Shown: one piece after another, positions 61,450-64,000 of the stretch
Numbering within the stretch: position 1 is the first letter of the stretch
Layout: each line of letters opens with the position of its first letter
Origin: Schistosoma haematobium
Lineage: Eukaryota > Platyhelminthes > Trematoda > Strigeidida > Schistosomatidae
Length of the DNA: 64,000 bases
Assembly (NCBI RefSeq): GCF_000699445.3
Contig: NC_067196.1
Location: forward strand, 32,508,616 to 32,572,615
Direction of reading: 5' to 3'
Position numbers and translations under genes: made by a program
The notes under the pieces: model-generated
What the model was told of the DNA's origin: nothing
The model's input: only the letters and a program-made list of their open reading frames with translations
Database searches by the model: none

Positions 61450-63640
61450 ACATATTTATTTATTATTTTATTTGAACACATATATATTGGTACAGGAGTG
61501 CGCCAAACATATATGCGCCACACAATTTCAGTTCATTAATTGCGTGTGGGTTGCGTTACTGCCCGGGTGCCCAGACCGAAGCAGGTGGTTCTCTTAGGGG
61601 GCCACACCCCGAGCCTTCGACCTGAAGGTCTGATCCACAAGGCAGTGGAGCATCGTAAGGAGATGCAGTCCCATGGTAGCCGGTGACCGAAAATTGGTTC
61701 ATACGCCATTTGTTCCCGCAGGATACTGGTGCCCATGTGCACCATTGGTTTGGAATCCGGTTAAAGCGCCGGACATTCGCTTTTCGTCCTCTCATTTTCG
61801 TAAACAACACCCCCGCCACGAGAAGGCAGTGAGTAGGACTTCCCTGGCAGAGGCTGTATACGCGTGGCCGTGTGAGAGTATTTCGAGAGGAAGGGCGAAC
61901 CCACCCCGCTCTCGGCCATACCAGGGCGTTTGGGGGTACAGGTTCAAACTGCCTGAGCTGCTTGTATATAGGGCTTTAAAAATGTTAATAAACTTCTCCG
62001 GTACACCCTTCTTTGGTAGACAATCCCAGAGAATAGTCTTGTCCAACGAATATGAGGGTGGCCCTAATGTCAAGAAACACAATGAGTTTTGACCTGTAAT
62101 AAGTATGACGGTGTTCTAACATATGGCGAGGGGTGAAGACATAATCCTCGACCAGAACGAAAACCAGCCTGCTCCTCTAGAATTAAACTTTCTCGGGTTT
62201 TAAACAATCTACGAAGTACGACGGAAGCCAATAATTTAGACGCAATCGGAAGTAGACTTTTATCCCCCGATAGTTGTTGCTTTGGTGACGTAAACCCACT
62301 TCAAAGATAAAAACTAGTGACTGATCCCCAAATGTTAGAATACGCCCTGATTACCAGGCATTTGCGAAGAATTGTTTAGTAAATAGAAGGTCCTCATAAT
62401 CACTAAAAAGGGCCGGAAGTAAGTCATCTGGGATTGGTGATATGTGACGCTTCAGGGGTTGGAGTTCCTTGTGGAATTTCACCTCGTTAGGTGCATCAGT
62501 CGTCACCGACCAAGGGGGGGAGGACAGTATGATCAATGATGCAGGAGCAGCAGACCATTTTAATCGTTCCTCGAAAAACTGTGTCCATCGTCCAGGAAAT
62601 CGATAGATGTTATTGATTGGTACTCAGTCAGCTTCACTCGCTTCTTGCTGCCAGTGTCTCAGATGAGATGAAAATGCTTCCGGCAGTTACAAAATGCAGC
62701 TGCCATTAACAATTCATTAGCACGCTCCGACAACCAGGCTTGTAGTTCCTTTGCACAATTTCACAACGTAAGTCTCTGTTCATGGGCAAACTAGAGGCTA
62801 GCCGGAGTAGCCCGACGTGCTTCGATGAGTTGTAACGAATATGTAGAAACCCAGAGCTTATAAGTGAGACGTCGCGCGAAGCCGCAAGCGACTTTACTAT
62901 TCACTTTCATGGAGTCATGCAATTGCAGCCAGCGCCCATCTATACTTTTCAATCGGTTGATAGTTAGCCTCAGTTTGATATTTACTTGCAAAAGAAACTG
63001 CAACCGACGAATTTATTGGACGCTGAAATGTAAGATTGACGTAAACAATGGTATAACCAGAGTCCAGATAAATACTCCGAGAGGAGTGGGAGTCTTGTAC
63101 ACAACCACGCTAGAGCTAGTTGACCGCTATGTGATAAGTGTGAATCCAGGCTTGAGATACAGAGGGAGGATGCTAGGTGGGACACGGCGATGACTGTGCC
63201 GATGGTTCATACAAGCCAGAAACATGTTTTAGTCTGCGTAAAGTTACAGTAGGTGGTCACCGTTATTTGACCTGAGACCCACGAGTCCCCGTTGGCCACT
63301 CAAACGACTCCTCTGTGCCTATACGACCGGTTTGTGCATTCGACTCCCCGGTTAGTACTACAATATCTGTCGAACACACTTTCTACAGAACACTTAATCA
63401 GTGGTAGAACTCATCCTTGGTTGTATCCGGGATGCAGTCTGTCAGAGCGTAGGTAGAGATGACAAAAAGACATCGTTCTTCAAACCGATTTCTTCTTACT
63501 TTGATGGAGCTTTCTACTCTAACAGCACACAATCGACTGTTACTGAGGATCCAATCGATTAATACTGCTTCAGATCTAACGCTTAGTGCGACACCAGCGC
63601 CAACAAAACCAAACGACAATGTCACAGTCGGAATACATAT
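61450..63640 (-). mobile_element. Composite decayed non-LTR element, second family
   Basis: Minus order: endonuclease piece (63625-63398: VALSVRSEAVLIDWI, SRLCAVRV, RCLFVISTYALTD); linker (63003-62791: DGRWLQLHDSMKVNSKVACG); RT pieces (62536-62351 APNEVKFHKELQPLKRH; 62330-61980 with GVPEKFINIFKALYTSSSG). Then comes a GC-rich segment (61536-61945) replacing the RT catalytic and C-terminal parts, and the family 3' terminus (61456-61535: AATTGTGTGGCGCATATAT, then ATAAATAAAT). Many frameshifts. The same 3' terminus ends the copy at 53803. Confidence 0.75.
61536..61945 (-). repeat. GC-rich module joined to LINE 3' tail
   Basis: Visibly GC-rich against an AT-rich background. On the minus strand one reading stays largely open (YPQTPWYGRERGG, LLTAFSWRGCCLRK, NQWCTWAPVSCGNKWRMNQ); on the plus strand so does KLVHTPFVPAGYWCPCAPLV. 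I recall such peptides recurring in schistosome predicted proteomes, which points to a dispersed repeat rather than a gene. It has no similarity to RT. Confidence 0.6.
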
Positions 63641-63649
63641 TGATTAAAA

Positions 63650-64000
63650 GTTTGTGGTGCCATAATCACTTAGAAAGGATTGTTATATCAAAGAAAACAA
63701 AGGCATCAGCGACTAATATTGGTAGACAAGCAAGTATACAGGTCCCATATGATAGTTACATTTCACAAGAGTACGACTGAACGCAATTAATTTTGTGGGG
63801 ATAACGACTACAGGATTATAACGAGTAAATCAGCTTAACGAAGGGTTTGTGATCAAGTTTCAACAGTTATTTGATAAATGAAAATTTATTCGACCACACT
63901 CCTAAAATGATATCCTTCGACGTTTTTGTTGTGCATGATCTGAATCAAATACCTTAACCGTTTAACCAAACACAGTAGTATTAGATAATAGCGAAAATAA
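63650..64000. other. No recognised feature
   Basis: Sequence up to the window edge. No gene or element could be assigned. Confidence 0.5.

Overview
The window looks like nuclear DNA of a trematode, most likely a blood fluke (Schistosoma). It is strongly AT-rich with long introns and few exons. Its repeats match the schistosome repertoire as I know it from memory: SR2-like RTE non-LTR elements with a GTAA-repeat tail, a second APE-endonuclease non-LTR family, Penelope-like (GIY-YIG) fragments, LTRs, and an Sm-alpha-type tRNA-derived SINE carrying a hammerhead ribozyme. I see no prokaryotic features, no rRNA, no true tRNA and no CRISPR.

Layout. (1) 1-5407: non-coding, with two copies of one LTR family and two hammerhead SINE copies. 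(2) 5408-43216, + strand: the last two exons of a large protein (1841 residues visible) with a low-complexity N-terminal part and a C-terminal MYND-like zinc finger. The exons (5408-6457 and 38739-43216) are joined by a 32.3 kb intron whose splice phases agree. The intron holds most of the mobile DNA: two almost full-length RTE copies antisense to the gene (16911-20129 and 28045-31263, each with an exact target-site duplication), a 144-bp insertion made only of the RTE 5' leader, truncated RTE, Penelope and SINE copies, and two short LTRs. (3) 43217-46678: intergenic, between convergent genes. (4) 46679-51768, - strand: three small exons with compatible phases (213, 101 and 168 bp) encoding the end of a small multi-pass membrane protein, found by reading splice sites rather than long ORFs. 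(5) 52668-64000: mostly decayed retroelements (an RTE 3' end split by a solo LTR with a 5-bp duplication, Penelope, four second-family pieces). A 178-codon terminal exon of another - strand gene lies at 60440-60973.

The most interesting material is RNA-structural. Several SINE copies show a recognisable hammerhead (core CUGAGGA, stem II GUCC/GGAC, GAAA, minimal stem III, GUC cleavage triplet, 6-bp stem I). Different copies carry different lesions: cleavage base changed to G, stem II deleted, stem III weakened. Three truncated copies have their break at the hammerhead core/stem II rather than at random. Separately, the RTE 5' leader has a hairpin with compensatory changes between copies and exists as its own retroposed unit with a 14-bp duplication. 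Together these suggest that folded 5' RNA shapes what these retroelements leave behind. The host genes appear only as partial models; their 5' ends were not found.
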